In this document: positions 38,118-49,237 of the stretch, piece after piece
Position numbering within the stretch: position 1 is the first letter of the stretch
Layout: each line of letters opens with the position of its first letter
Assembly: GCA_014084085.1 (NCBI GenBank)
Contig: NPFB01000010.1
Span: forward strand, 62,001 to 126,000
Origin: Hondaea fermentalgiana
Taxonomy: Eukaryota > Sar > Bigyra > Thraustochytrida > Thraustochytriidae
DNA length: 64,000 nt
Reading direction: 5' to 3'
Position numbers and translations under genes: made by a program
Notes under the pieces: model-generated
What the model saw: only the letters and a program-made list of their open reading frames with translations
The model's database searches: none
Told to the model about the DNA's origin: nothing

Positions 38118-41100
38118 TCACGGAAGATTCGCCACCGAGGCAGATGTAGCGTTGGGGGCAGCCGATGTAGCAGTAGTAGAAATAGAAGGCGAACGCAAAG
38201 GCCTGAGCTCAACTTCACACTCCGAGTACACGTTGATGGTAAATTTGACATCCACGTCCGTGTACAAGGAGGGAAGCAGTGTAAAGAATTTGGTCTCGCC
38301 GCATGGAAGTGAAGTCTCCAGCGAGACCTCGCGCGTGTCGCGATACGCCCCGGCCGTAGCGACGACGTGGCGGTTGCGCACTTCGCTGTCGGCAGCAACG
38401 CGTTCGCCATTGTTGTTGAGAAGTGCGAGAGTCATGAAGGCCTCTTCGCCACGAGGTGTGATCTGCGTAATGGACACGTACACTTTACCGTGCTTGTACT
38501 TTCGACTTGAATGCAAACGCAGAGCGAACTGGTCCGTGTATCCATCGTGGCCACGCTGGTGCGCAGCTGCCATCGCTTCAACGTCGGCTGCAAAACTGTC
38601 GTGCGCAAGGACGGAAACACGAGCTGACACGGGTGCGTCCTCATGCGACGCGTGGGCGCGATGAGACTTCCTGCTGCTGCGGCCAAAAAAGGTGCCAAAC
38701 TCCCGACGGTGATGCCACGACTTGCGCTCAGGAAAGACACGGCACACGTAAAGCTCTTTGAACTGAATGACAAAATCGTCCATCGACATCCAAAAGTCAC
38801 TCGAAGTGGCAGCGCCCCCAGCTGTACTGGCTGCCTCCGCCTCGCTATCCTCAAGTTTGTCAACACTAAGGCGCGCGCGCATACGACGAGTCCATCGCTC
38901 CGAGTCCTGGTTGTTCCAAGCTCCCTTCCATTTGGAGGTGCCCCACGGATCGCGCAATTTGAGAAGACAGTGACGCCCACGTGAATCAACTTCCTCAACG
39001 ACATCAAGAATCGCATATGCGTGGCCAGGAGTAATGCCAAGGTCTTCCTCATCATCATGGTCTGCATGATGAGGATGGTGAAAACCAGAGCCATCGCGGC
39101 CGCGATTCGCGCGACGAGAATAGTCTGGCCCTTGCCAGTCTTCGTCCGTGCCTGCAGCCAAGAGAAGGCGTTCTTCACGAAAACGCTTGAGACGTTTCCA
39201 CAATGCCCCAGAAGCGACGAGCTCCAGGTCGCGCTTCAATTGAAATACCTGCGTCAGCCCACCTGTGAGGTCAACGAGAGCAGCGTGTACGTGCCCCCCG
39301 CGAAGCATCTCGTACGAGCCATACGTTTTTGCAAAGGCTTTTTCCAAGAGCATTGGCCAGACAACCTTGGGTGATCGAGAGCGACAAAACAAGGGTAGAG
39401 GAAAGAGGTCGCGCTCAGAATCCGATGGCACATCATGTACATTCCCGTCTAGGTCCCAGCTTTGCGCGATGAGGCAAGGAAGGCTGTCGTCCACCACCAC
39501 GTCGTGCCAGTCACCTTGTACAAAGAGACTGACACGCACGCGACCGGGATACGCGGCTGATCGGCGCGGCATGACACGCGCCATGAGATCTGGCCACAGC
39601 GCCACGACGCTAATGGCGCTCAGCAACCAGCAGTCTCCCACAGCGCCTTGGACAACATCCTTGGGTTTGTATACGAGCGAAACGGGCTTTTCGGCCAGGT
39701 CCCCGAGGCTTGAATCTAGGACCGTTGCAACATCGCTTTCGTCCAAGGCGGGCCACCATTCGATATCCTCTTCGATGACGGGTGCACAATTGTCAAGCTC
39801 CAGGCCGAGTTCCATTCCGCAAATGCTTTCCATGGATGGGCTAAACTCCGGATCGGACCAACGTGTCTCGGGGCGTTCACCACAATCTTGGGGACCGCCG
39901 TCTAGAGTTTTCTTTGTGCAAGCATCCTTGCTGCAAAGCGCTTCTTCGCCATCGCTGTTCGTCGATGATACAGTTTTTTCGTTTTCATCAATGACGCTGG
40001 TGGTAGGCCGCTGATGTGTCAACCCATCGTCTTCTCGGCTGTCATTGGATGAAGTGCTCACAGAAGATTCCTGCACCTCTGTAAATGGTCGTTGGTGTGG
40101 AACGCTGCCGAGGGCCCCCGACGATCGGGGTGTACGATTGGGGTCTTTGGCCTCTTGCTTTAGCCATGGGGCGTCAACACGGTCGTCTTGATGGGGCTCG
40201 GGGAGCGCTTTGGGCCCGCTCTTGCGAATGAGCGCACTGCACATGACGAGGAGCTCGTCAAAGAGGGCACGGAAATGGATTCCGTCGCGCGAATGCTTGT
40301 CGTTTTCGAGTTCGATGGCCTGTACGTGCGCATAATACTGCATGAGCTGTTCAGGCGTGCGGAGAATCATAAAGCTGGTGTCGACGCTGGCGTCAGCTTC
40401 GGCGCCAAAAGAGAAATCCGAATCAAGGCTCTCGCGGTCCGTCTTCGGGTCTGGTAACATTTCGAGAAGGCGAGAGGCGTCGCGCGCAAAGGCCGTGGGG
40501 CGCTCGTCACGGAGCCAGGAGGACATAATGGCTTGCTGTGAAATTTCAACACTGCGCTCGACGGCAACATTCACGGCAGCCTCGAAAATATTTTCGAGTC
40601 CTTGCAGCTGGAGCGCTGTAAAATTTCGTCGAAAACGCACGAGCCGTGCCAAGGAGCGCTCGAGAACAAAGACAAAGAGTACGCAATAGAGGAGCGAGCT
40701 GGTAACGGTGCCAATATTGGAGCTTAGCCAGGCGCTGCAGAGGTAGGTGAGAATCTGGCCGACGAAAAGCGTGTAAATCATGATGCCACTGCGGCCAAAA
40801 GGGCGGATGCGAAGATCGCCACCCTTTTGGTTGACAGTGTAGACGACAGCGGGCACACCGAGAAAAGATGAGGAGAGAACCATGCGTTTGAAAGAAGAGC
40901 CCTGATTTCGCTGTGCAACAAAACGCCAGATTCCAGATACCAGCGCAAGTGCGATGGCAACGACCAACAGGCAAAAGTGCACAAATGGGTCGGCGAGCTT
41001 GAGGATCATGAAGAGTGCGACCCCGAGAACGACAAAGACTGGAACGATGGAAGGCTGCAGCGCCAACGGCTGCCAGGCCGCTACGAAAAATGCAACCCAA

Positions 41101-44009
41101 AGACAGAGCACGAGGACAAGAGAGAACACGACCGTGGCATCGGCGGTCGACGGTGCAGCGAGAGCAGTGACAATGGCCGAGCTGCACGCCGCGAGAACGG
41201 CAATGGCCGACGCAAAAGTCATTCTGTCATGATCATGGTAAAGAGTGCCGATGAAGACGGCGCTGGTAAGAGCAGGACTGACGAAAGCATTCGGGCTCCC
41301 GAGGACAGCTTCCGCGATAGTCATGATTAAGTGAAGTGAAAAGAGAACATGAAGCTGCCTGTTTCCCGAGATCTGAAGTGTATTGCACCAGCATTGTGCA
41401 GCCAGCAAACCGTAGATAAAAGACCAAAAGGCGACAACGGGGATGGCAACACGCGAGGCATCGGCGCCCATTGTGAAGTGCACGACTGGGGGCACGCTGA
41501 AGACGGTGATGTTGGCCGTGACAAAACAGACGATCATGATCCAATCCCTCTTCGAGCCGTCATGCTTCAGAAAGACGTAGTCTGCAGAAACCCAGAGACG
41601 GTGGCCCCAGACGCAGGACACAGCAGCCGGAAAAAAGACCACGACGTTGACAAAGAAGAAATCACCCAAGCCGGGAAAGAGGTGCGACCAGCTGATAAAG
41701 TAGGCAAAGCCCAGATCTGCGCCAAAGACGATGCAAAGGAGACGGAGATATCGGAAATCAGGTATCTTGGGTCTCTGTAGCGATTCGGCCATGTGAAGGC
41801 CAAAGCAGCAGGCAAAGATAATGCATGTGAGACCGAATTCCCAAAGCGGAACGAGCGTCCCGTTGATGTGGCAAACCATAATACCATTGTGCGTACGTGT
41901 GGCGAAGTGAAGGCGAGCAGTGGCCTCGGGAAGTGCCACAATGCAGGTGAGAATCGAAAAGTAGGCAAAGAGCACAAGGCCCACGATCTCGCGAGAATAT
42001 GCAACGAGAGCGGACGAGAGGAGAGTGCCACAGGACTTGTTCCTCCAGCGACGGGCTAAGCGACGAAGTTCGCGAGCATGATCGGCGTGAACATCGGAAG
42101 CGAGATAGGAGGGCATGAGATTCCAAATAAGGTAGCAGATGCCAACGAGGCAGGCAATGCTCTGTGCGACGAACCAGCCCTGACTCGGTGTGGAAAAGAG
42201 CACAGCGCGAACAACCAAGAGAACAATGGCAAGAGGCGTGGCCTCCATGCCGCCAACGTGAATTTTCATGCCGCTAAAGACGCGCGAAACATGGGACGTG
42301 TAGAATTTGGAAATGAAAAGAAGGTCCGTGAGGAAGATGGCAATGCATTCGAAGAAGAGAAAGGATTTGCCGGTGAAATACATGTGCGTTCCCGCGAGAG
42401 CGAGAAGAACCAGGACGGAAAGCGCATAAAGCGTGATGAAGTTACGCTTGAGACGACGTCTGTACCTTGCGAGCTTTGTTTGAATATCAGCAAGCGAGTA
42501 CGGGATATCAGCTGTAGTGTGCGAGGGAGGCAATTTGGTCTCTTTTTCGCGTGACGCTGATGTTGACGATGTGGAAGGCGAAGTCATGGGCGTTATTAAA
42601 GGCGGCGGCAGCAACGGCGGCGGCGGCGGCGGCGGCGGCTGCGGCAGTGTTGCAGCAGCAACAGAGGCAGAACCATTTTGAGGTTTGATTTTGGCTGGAC
42701 CCGCACATTCTAGCCACAGATCTTCAGCCATATCGGCCTCGATTTGAAGACCTCCACGCTCGATGTTGCGTGTTACTTCAATACCTTTCCCACTTCTTCT
42801 ATCTTCTAGCAGATGGGCATCGTGACGCTGTTGTATTGGGTTGGCGCTGCGTCCAGATATTTTCCTGAGATCTCCGGAAGCCTCGTGGACATAAATGTCG
42901 TCTTCGTCCAGATCGAGATCGTCATCGTCGTCGTCGTCATCATCATCACTGTTATCATCGTCGTCGTCATCGTCGTCGTCGTCGACGCGAGATTCATCGT
43001 TGACGAGCACTCTGCAATCGTCTGCGTCCTCGTCGTCATTAGGGCTCGATGGGTCTGACAAAGACTCATCGGCACCAGCGAAGATAACGCTGTGGCGACG
43101 GCTAGCATATCGAACGCCGGCAAAACGCATTCTCAGCTCCGCTTGATGTGAATAAGCCTCAATAACAACATCGTGCGAGGCGTGAATGTAAAGATCGGCA
43201 AAGTAGAGCGCCGAGACAAGGAGACAGGCAGAGAGCGTCATGGGCACCCAGCTGCCAGACAACGGCCACCACACATCAACAATAAGCCAGGGGTGAGATG
43301 CAACTTGTTCGCAAAAATCCGCCTCGGCTTGATCTTGAGGCGTTGCTTGCTCAGAGCAGCGCCCAAAGGGGATAAGGAAAAAATCCGAAAGGAGCGCCAG
43401 GGTCCCGGCGACTACTCCAATGACCGTGAGCGTGTTTCGTAATGCGTGTTCTGCGCTCGTAATTGGCGCTGGGTCGCAACTTCGTTGTACAACGTTAAGG
43501 GAGGCCGCGAGCGTGGCGGCGTTGTGATGCCAGAGGCGGCCTCCAAGGACGCCGAGGAAGCAAGACCCGCAAAAGAGGATCCCCGAGAAGGAATTTTGAA
43601 CAAAATCGCCCCAGGAAGATGTGGTCCACGAGAGTGCCAACATGGACGCAAAAAGCGCCGCAGTGCCAAGCATAAACGCGAAAAATGCAGCTTGCGCGGC
43701 GATGAGGGTCCAGTGAAAGAGCCGGAGGGACCATCGACGATCCGCTCTCACGTACTTGCTCAAGAGTGTCCCTATTCGGCCTGGGATGAGCCACCATCGA
43801 TATTTGACGCGTTCCAGTGTGAAGGCGATTCCGAACATTGCAGTTGCGAAGCAGACCCCGATGATACACAGCTGCACATCTTCTCGCATGCTGGCAATCA
43901 TCTTCGGGAAGGGGCTGGGCAAATAGTCGACGTCAACGGCGTCGTCGTCGTCCATGCGTTTCTTGCAAAAGTTCGCACGACGGCTCGCCGGAGACCAGGT
44001 TCGTCTCAA
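38118..44009 (-). CDS. Transmembrane calpain of the DEK1 (phytocalpain) type
   Basis: A giant 1963-residue protein. The first about 1100 residues hold some twenty hydrophobic helices in blocks, separated by soluble loops including an acidic Asp-rich loop (about 345-375). A cytosolic linker then leads to a calpain CysPc domain. The active Cys is C1460 in QGAVGDCWLL, and the active His is H1663 in GHAYAILD. The third triad position reads LRDPWG with D1687, where calpains normally have Asn (NPWG). A C2-like calpain domain III follows (about 1830-1950). This is the layout of plant DEK1, which controls cell-surface and division-plane signalling and releases its calpain by autolysis. Related membrane calpains occur in other protists. 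Met1 or Met19 could be the start. Family call secure; the Asp substitution was checked at codon level (GAT). Confidence 0.92.
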   Translation of the reverse strand: MRRTWSPASRRANFCKKRMDDDDAVDVDYLPSPFPKMIASMREDVQLCIIGVCFATAMFGIAFTLERVKYRWWLIPGRIGTLLSKYVRADRRWSLRLFHWTLIAAQAAFFAFMLGTAALFASMLALSWTTSSWGDFVQNSFSGILFCGSCFLGVLGGRLWHHNAATLAASLNVVQRSCDPAPITSAEHALRNTLTVIGVVAGTLALLSDFFLIPFGRCSEQATPQDQAEADFCEQVASHPWLIVDVWWPLSGSWVPMTLSACLLVSALYFADLYIHASHDVVIEAYSHQAELRMRFAGVRYASRRHSVIFAGADESLSDPSSPNDDEDADDCRVLVNDESRVDDDDDDDDDDNSDDDDDDDDDDLDLDEDDIYVHEASGDLRKISGRSANPIQQRHDAHLLEDRRSGKGIEVTRNIERGGLQIEADMAEDLWLECAGPAKIKPQNGSASVAAATLPQPPPPPPPPLLPPPLITPMTSPSTSSTSASREKETKLPPSHTTADIPYSLADIQTKLARYRRRLKRNFITLYALSVLVLLALAGTHMYFTGKSFLFFECIAIFLTDLLFISKFYTSHVSRVFSGMKIHVGGMEATPLAIVLLVVRAVLFSTPSQGWFVAQSIACLVGICYLIWNLMPSYLASDVHADHARELRRLARRWRNKSCGTLLSSALVAYSREIVGLVLFAYFSILTCIVALPEATARLHFATRTHNGIMVCHINGTLVPLWEFGLTCIIFACCFGLHMAESLQRPKIPDFRYLRLLCIVFGADLGFAYFISWSHLFPGLGDFFFVNVVVFFPAAVSCVWGHRLWVSADYVFLKHDGSKRDWIMIVCFVTANITVFSVPPVVHFTMGADASRVAIPVVAFWSFIYGLLAAQCWCNTLQISGNRQLHVLFSLHLIMTIAEAVLGSPNAFVSPALTSAVFIGTLYHDHDRMTFASAIAVLAACSSAIVTALAAPSTADATVVFSLVLVLCLWVAFFVAAWQPLALQPSIVPVFVVLGVALFMILKLADPFVHFCLLVVAIALALVSGIWRFVAQRNQGSSFKRMVLSSSFLGVPAVVYTVNQKGGDLRIRPFGRSGIMIYTLFVGQILTYLCSAWLSSNIGTVTSSLLYCVLFVFVLERSLARLVRFRRNFTALQLQGLENIFEAAVNVAVERSVEISQQAIMSSWLRDERPTAFARDASRLLEMLPDPKTDRESLDSDFSFGAEADASVDTSFMILRTPEQLMQYYAHVQAIELENDKHSRDGIHFRALFDELLVMCSALIRKSGPKALPEPHQDDRVDAPWLKQEAKDPNRTPRSSGALGSVPHQRPFTEVQESSVSTSSNDSREDDGLTHQRPTTSVIDENEKTVSSTNSDGEEALCSKDACTKKTLDGGPQDCGERPETRWSDPEFSPSMESICGMELGLELDNCAPVIEEDIEWWPALDESDVATVLDSSLGDLAEKPVSLVYKPKDVVQGAVGDCWLLSAISVVALWPDLMARVMPRRSAAYPGRVRVSLFVQGDWHDVVVDDSLPCLIAQSWDLDGNVHDVPSDSERDLFPLPLFCRSRSPKVVWPMLLEKAFAKTYGSYEMLRGGHVHAALVDLTGGLTQVFQLKRDLELVASGALWKRLKRFREERLLLAAGTDEDWQGPDYSRRANRGRDGSGFHHPHHADHDDEEDLGITPGHAYAILDVVEEVDSRGRHCLLKLRDPWGTSKWKGAWNNQDSERWTRRMRARLSVDKLEDSEAEAASTAGGAATSSDFWMSMDDFVIQFKELYVCRVFPERKSWHHRREFGTFFGRSSRKSHRAHASHEDAPVSARVSVLAHDSFAADVEAMAAAHQRGHDGYTDQFALRLHSSRKYKHGKVYVSITQITPRGEEAFMTLALLNNNGERVAADSEVRNRHVVATAGAYRDTREVSLETSLPCGETKFFTLLPSLYTDVDVKFTINVYSECEVELRPLRSPSISTTATSAAPNATSASVANLP

Positions 44010-47000
44010 GACGTCTCAACAAAGGCGCGTAGCGAGCCGGGTGAGAGAGAGAGAGGGGAAAGAACGGAGAGACGCAGACAGGCAGATAAGTGGATGGGTC
44101 GGTAGGGAGGGAGGGAGCTGCGTCTCCTCCCTCCCACGGTCGGCGCAGATGCGCCCGGCCTGTCTGCTGCTTCTCCTTTCTTTAGCCTTCTGCGTGCGGC
44201 CCCCTTCTGGCGGTCAGGATGACTGCGCTCGGAGCGCGCCCGCGGGGGGCGCGCAGGTAGAGCGAGGGCGAGAGCGGAAGCGAGAGCGAGAGATGCGGCC
44301 GCGGAGTTCCGGGAGGACGGCCCGGACGCGGGCGGCCGAGACGCTGTTCGAACCCAATCGCGGCCGGGTGCTCACTCTATATAATACTTCGGCCCGAGGC
44401 GCGCGGAGAGACAGAGAGAGAGAGCGCGCGCGCGCGCGCGCGGAAGAGAGGGAGGAAGGCGAGGCTGGTCGCGCGCCCCTGCGCTACGTACCGCGACGCA
44501 CCGCTGCACCGAGGTCGCCGCGCCGCCGCGCCAGGCCGATAAAGTCTGATCTGCCTGCGCGAGCTGTGCGCGCGCGCGCGGAGTTCAAATTCGGCTTGCT
44601 TTCTTTTCCCGCCTTTCTTTCATTCATGCATTCTGCCACGCTTTCACAGGTCTTTTTCTCCACTTGCTACCGCCGTTCTCCACTTGCGCACGCGCGATAA
44701 CCCGCTTGCCCAAAAGCCCGCCCGCCCTCCAGCGCCCAGGGGGTCCTCGCGCACCCCTACACACCCTCCTCCTTTCGCACACACCTTTTGCGTCCGCGGA
44801 CGCGTTGCGCAGTCTTTGAATTGGCGTTGCGCAGTTTAAAGAACAGGTTCCGCATTGGTTCTGCATCTGGTCTGCGGCATCGAGGCTCTCGCGGGTTCCG
44901 TGCGGTTCCTGACTTCCTTTTACTTTTCTTTTTGTTTTTTCTTTTACTACAAGTTTTTTCCTACTTTTTTTGTTTTCTTTCCTTTTGTCACGTTCATGGT
45001 CAGAGCTCGCAGGGAGGTTTCGCGGCGCTTAGCGCAGCGCGTGCGGGCCAGATGGCGGGGAACATTCCGGTGCTGGCAGCAGCAGCAGCAGCAGCTGGGT
45101 GCTGTCGGGCCGCCACGCTGACATCGCTGCGACCAGCGTGGCGGAGCACTCCCACGGCCTCGCAGTGGTCTCTATCACCGCAGGCAACTCAGGCTGACCT
45201 CGGCCGCCAAAAAAAGAAAAGAAAAAAAGAGGAAAAGAAAGATAAAGAGTGAAAAGCGTGCATGCTATTTTGATGACGCGCAGTGTGCACTTTCCAAAGT
45301 TGTCCCTGGGGATGCCGCTATACCGCTGGCGAAACCGGCCGTACCGTGCGCAGCGACAGAGGCCAGGAAAAAGCGGCTGCGGCGCCAGCGACGACAGCGG
45401 CAGGCTGTGACCCCGCTCCACCGACCGCTGCACCTGCAGCTGCTACTGCAGCTGCTGCTTCATCGCGCCGCGGCATGCAACTGTTTTCCGCGCCGCCGTC
45501 GCTGACTGCGAGCGGCTGCGATGCGCCACCAGGCTCCTGCGATCTTGCCCGTCAGGCTCAGGGCGTCGTCCTCTCTCTCCTGCTGCAGCTACTGCAGTGC
45601 TGCTGCAGTGCTGCTGCTTCCGCCCGCCGGTGGCAGGCAGGATGAAGATACGAGAAGATATTTTCAGCACGGGCCACCGTGGCGTGGGGGCGGCTAGGCC
45701 CGCACCAAATTCGCACAGCTTCCCGCAGCGCCGAGTAAGCACCGACCACCGTCACCGGCGTTCGCCCCTGCCTGCCCCCGCAGCGGCGCGGCGGGAGACG
45801 GCCGCATTACGTGTCCCCGCAGCGCGGGCTGTGCCTGCTTGGCCTTTTGCACTCTTTTTCCTTCTGCGCCGTCGGCGAGGAACACGTGCAAGGACGTGGA
45901 GCTGAGCTTGGGGCACGCCACCGGCACCGGTCACTTTGACCATGCCATACCATGCCATGCCAAGCCAAGCCAGCTGCAGCTGCAGCAGCAGAGTGCAGGC
46001 TCGGGTACGGGAGGCTGGCAAGCCAGTGCAGCATAGACAGCTTCGCTGCAGCAGCCAGCTAAAAGCCTGTTTAACTAACTGCCTGTGTGGCCGCCTGGCC
46101 GCGTCGAGAGCGTCTCCGGGCTAGGCCTCCTTCATGGCCTGCGCACGCCTCGGACATCCCAAAGCATCCTAATTGCCTGAAACGGAAGGACCTTCGCCGT
46201 GTCGTCGACGAAATGGTGCACCCGACAGTGACTGCCAACTGTGACTGCGACTCCGAGGCAAGCTTGTGCTCGGAGCGGATTGGGCTTTGACAGCGAGTGA
46301 TCATCATTATCATCATCATTAGGGTAGGTATCGTCCGAGGCATGTGACCATTGGCTGTGGCAGTGTGGCGTGGCTCTCGCCCAATCGCACTAGGCCTATC
46401 TTCCGTGGTTCATTTTTGACCTCGTAGAATCGAAGTAGAAATGCTGCCAGAGCAGTGCAGGCTGGGTCGAGTTCTAGATTCAAGGCTGGCCGGTACTTTG
46501 CCACGTAGCTGTTATTTTCTTGGAGCTTTGTCTTGCCTAGACTTGTGGATGCAGCGCTGTCGCCGACATGGCCAAGAAAATGCTTGGCTTGCGGTGCGGA
46601 GAGCATGATGAAGATGGAGTAAACGAAAGAGAGCAAATGCCTTGTCAGCGCGGCTTTTCACGGGCCACACCACCAGCAGCTGCAGCAGCTGCAGAGGTTC
46701 CGAGCGTTGCCTCCCGATGTTCCGTCCTCGATTCCCCGCGAGTTTTGGGGCCGCGGAGACCAGTCCCTCCCTCCCCACCTCGGCCGAAAACCGCCTGGAG
46801 GACCGCACGCTGCTTTTGACTGAAGCAGGCCGTGTTCATCGTTCATCGTGCACCTCACTCCTTATCATCTTGTCCAAGATACACCCAAACATCTTGCCCA
46901 AAATATCTTTCATACCTTCCGCCGCACTGCTCCTCAGCCTGCCCTGCTGCTGCAGCTGCTACAGCTGCAGCCTGCAGCACGCCGGTGAGGCCGGACGATG

Positions 47001-48407
47001 CTCGTCATCGACGCGGCAGTCGCTCACGCAGTGCAGTCCGCACCGCGCGTGCCATGCCATGCCCGATCCGTGCCATGGCCGCTTACTGTGAGTGCAGACG
47101 ACGGGCTCCGAGCGAGGTCGGAGCCGCCAACGAGCTCGCTGTCGATTTCGCTTGCTTGCTTCTTTTGCTTCTGCTCTGGCAATGGCATGTGGCTGCTGCA
47201 GCAGCAGCTACAGCGGCAGCGGTGCGGCGGCAGGGTCCATGGATATCCATGGCGTCTCGGGTAGCCCGGGTCGCAGTCGCAGTTGATCTCGCCCAGGGCA
47301 GGGACCTGACCGCGGAAGTCAAGTTCTTTGCCCGGACTTTCCACTTGCTTGCTGCCGACCGTTGGTCGACGTGCGAGGCGCGGTCTGTTCGCTGCGTGCG
47401 TGCCGATGAATTGATCGACTAATCGATCGATCGCCCGTCGTCAGCTCCCTCCCTCCCGCTCGAGCGGGGTCCTGGTCCCGGTCGCGTGCCACACCACGGG
47501 CGTTTTGAAAAAAGTCCATGGCCTCGCTCGCGTGCTTGCTTGGTGGAGGCGCGGCGCGGCCTCGCGCCCTGCCAAGCGTGCGTGCTCCGCGAGGCTGCGG
47601 CGGCGGCAGCCAAGCCCGGATGAGTCCTGAGCAGCTGCAGCGTCGAGTCGGAGTCCTCGTTCGATCCTTCGTTCGGTCGGTCCTTCGTTCACTCACAGTC
47701 GGGTTTGCGCGCCCGTGCAAAACGCGATACCGCCGCCAAGCAGCATTGCAGCAGCAGCAGAGCAGAGCAGAGCAGAGCAGAGCAGCTCGAATTCAAATCG
47801 CGAACCGAGCGGGATCCGCGCGCGCGTGAGGAGTTGCTGTTGACGTCGCGCCGCCGCGCCGAGCCGCGCCGCGCCGCCGCCTGGCGCGCGAGCGCCGCCA
47901 GGCCCTCGCCTGGTCTCGGGCAGGAAGCGCGCCTCCGACGCGAGCAGCTGCAGAGGCGCGAAGGAAGCAAGCAAGGGAGCAGGCAGGCAGGCACGGAGGG
48001 CTCGCTCGCTGGTTGGCCCTCGCGCTCGCCCGGGCTTCCTCGAACCCTTTCTTCGCTCGCTCGCTCGCCGAGCGACAGCGACAGCGACGCGGACTCGGAG
48101 CCAAGCCGCCCCGTCCGTCCATCCATCCGGGCGGCTGCAGCGACCGTGCGACGGAGCTCGCCAACGACCGACCGATAGGCCGACCGGCCGAGAGAGCAGG
48201 CAGAGAGAGCAAGCAAGGAGGCAGGCAAACGGCAAGAACTCGACGGTCGTGCAGAGTGGCGCAGAGGGAGGAAGAGCCCAGGAAGTGGCGCCGGCATTCC
48301 CAGGAAGGAAGCCCAGGAAGCAGCAGCGGCGGCGGCACGCACGCACGCCCCATCGTTCATTCTTTCGTTGTTTCGAAGTTCATTCGTGGGCCTCGTCAAC
48401 GTGAAAG

Positions 48408-48505
48408 GGAAGAAAAAGAAAAAAGGAAGAAGAAAAAAAGGGAAAAGAAAAAGAAAAAGAAAAAGAAAAGAAAAGAAAAAAGGAGAAAAGCAAAAGCAGA
48501 AGCAA
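48408..48505. repeat. Polypurine (A/G) tract
   Basis: The plus strand is almost only A and G over about 100 bp, with GAAAAA-type units. A strong strand-asymmetric tract upstream of the SWEET-like gene. Confidence 0.85.
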
Positions 48506-48630
48506 AGAAAGAACTCCTCGCGCGAGTGCCGCGCCCTGCGCCGATTCGCTCGAGGCGCACGCACACACGCACACAGGCAGATACGCATATACGCAGGCAG
48601 AGTCGCACGCAGGCGGCCGGCAGTCAGCGG

Positions 48631-48660
48631 TCAGTCAGTCAGTCAGTCAGTCAGTCAGTC
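48631..48660. repeat. (AGTC)n microsatellite
   Basis: Seven to eight AGTC units. Confidence 0.9.
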
Positions 48661-49195
48661 GCTCGCCCATCCACCAATCAATCAATCGATCGAACAATCA
48701 GTCGCACAACGGGGACGGTAGAGTAGTCACTCATACAGGCAAAAGCCTCGGCACCCGGCCGACGGCGAGAGGGCGAGGAGGAGCTCACGCGGCACGAGAC
48801 CGCGCAGCCCCGGAAGCCCCGCTTCCCCACGCACGGCGCGCGCGAGAACGAGCGAGCCCTCGAGCCGCGCAGCCTTACGGCCTTCGGGTGCGCTTTGCAC
48901 GCGAACGCTCCTGCGACAAACAGACAAAAGAAACACGGGACCCCGCGACGGCAACAGACAGAACAGACAGGAAAGGAAGAGGAGGAGGGCTAGCTAGCTA
49001 GCTAGCTGCGCTAGGCCAAGACAACTCCTGGCTGATTCGTTCATTCCTTCATTCACCCATTCAGAGTGACGCGGCAGCGAGCGGCCGAGCAAAGGAAAGC
49101 CCGGGACGCGCCGCAGAACAAGACGAGAGCGGACGCGCAGCGCAGCACAGCGCAGCGCAGAGCTAGCTTGTCGGTCGAGCAGACAGACCTCGAAG

Positions 49196-49215
49196 AGTAG
49201 AGTAGAGTAGAGTAG
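49196..49215. repeat. (GTAGA)n microsatellite
   Basis: Four pentamers 23 bp before the SWEET-like ATG, within its presumed 5' UTR. Confidence 0.85.
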
Positions 49216-49237
49216 TCGCACGCGCCCAAGCAGCAAG

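Larger units (their letters stand above)
44010..49237. other. 5.2-kb repeat-rich divergent intergenic block
   Basis: No gene I can support between the calpain and SWEET-like starts. Open frames on both strands are Arg/Ala/Gln-rich low complexity with no motif. Notable content: CGCG runs near 44408-44445 and 44570, many CAGCTGCAG palindromes (for example 45070-45100, 45430-45460, 45590-45612, 46670-46690), a TAGGCCTA site (46391-46398), a polypurine A/G tract (about 48408-48505), (AGTC)n at 48631-48660, (GCTA)n at about 48989-49006 and (GTAGA)n at 49196-49215 just before the SWEET start. It must contain two promoters and could hold noncoding RNA I cannot see. Confidence 0.55.

Noticed and set aside
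46832..47422. 196-residue plus-strand frame in the 44-49 kb block
   Set aside because: Ala/Cys/Ser-rich, no motif, overlapped by three other open frames.
47689..48588. 299-residue frame with apparent transmembrane segments
   Set aside because: The Phe/Leu run is the antisense translation of the polypurine tract; no domain, and several overlapping frames are equally open.
48631..48660. Regular short repeats considered as a CRISPR-like array
   Set aside because: Plain tetranucleotide microsatellite without spacers in a eukaryotic context.
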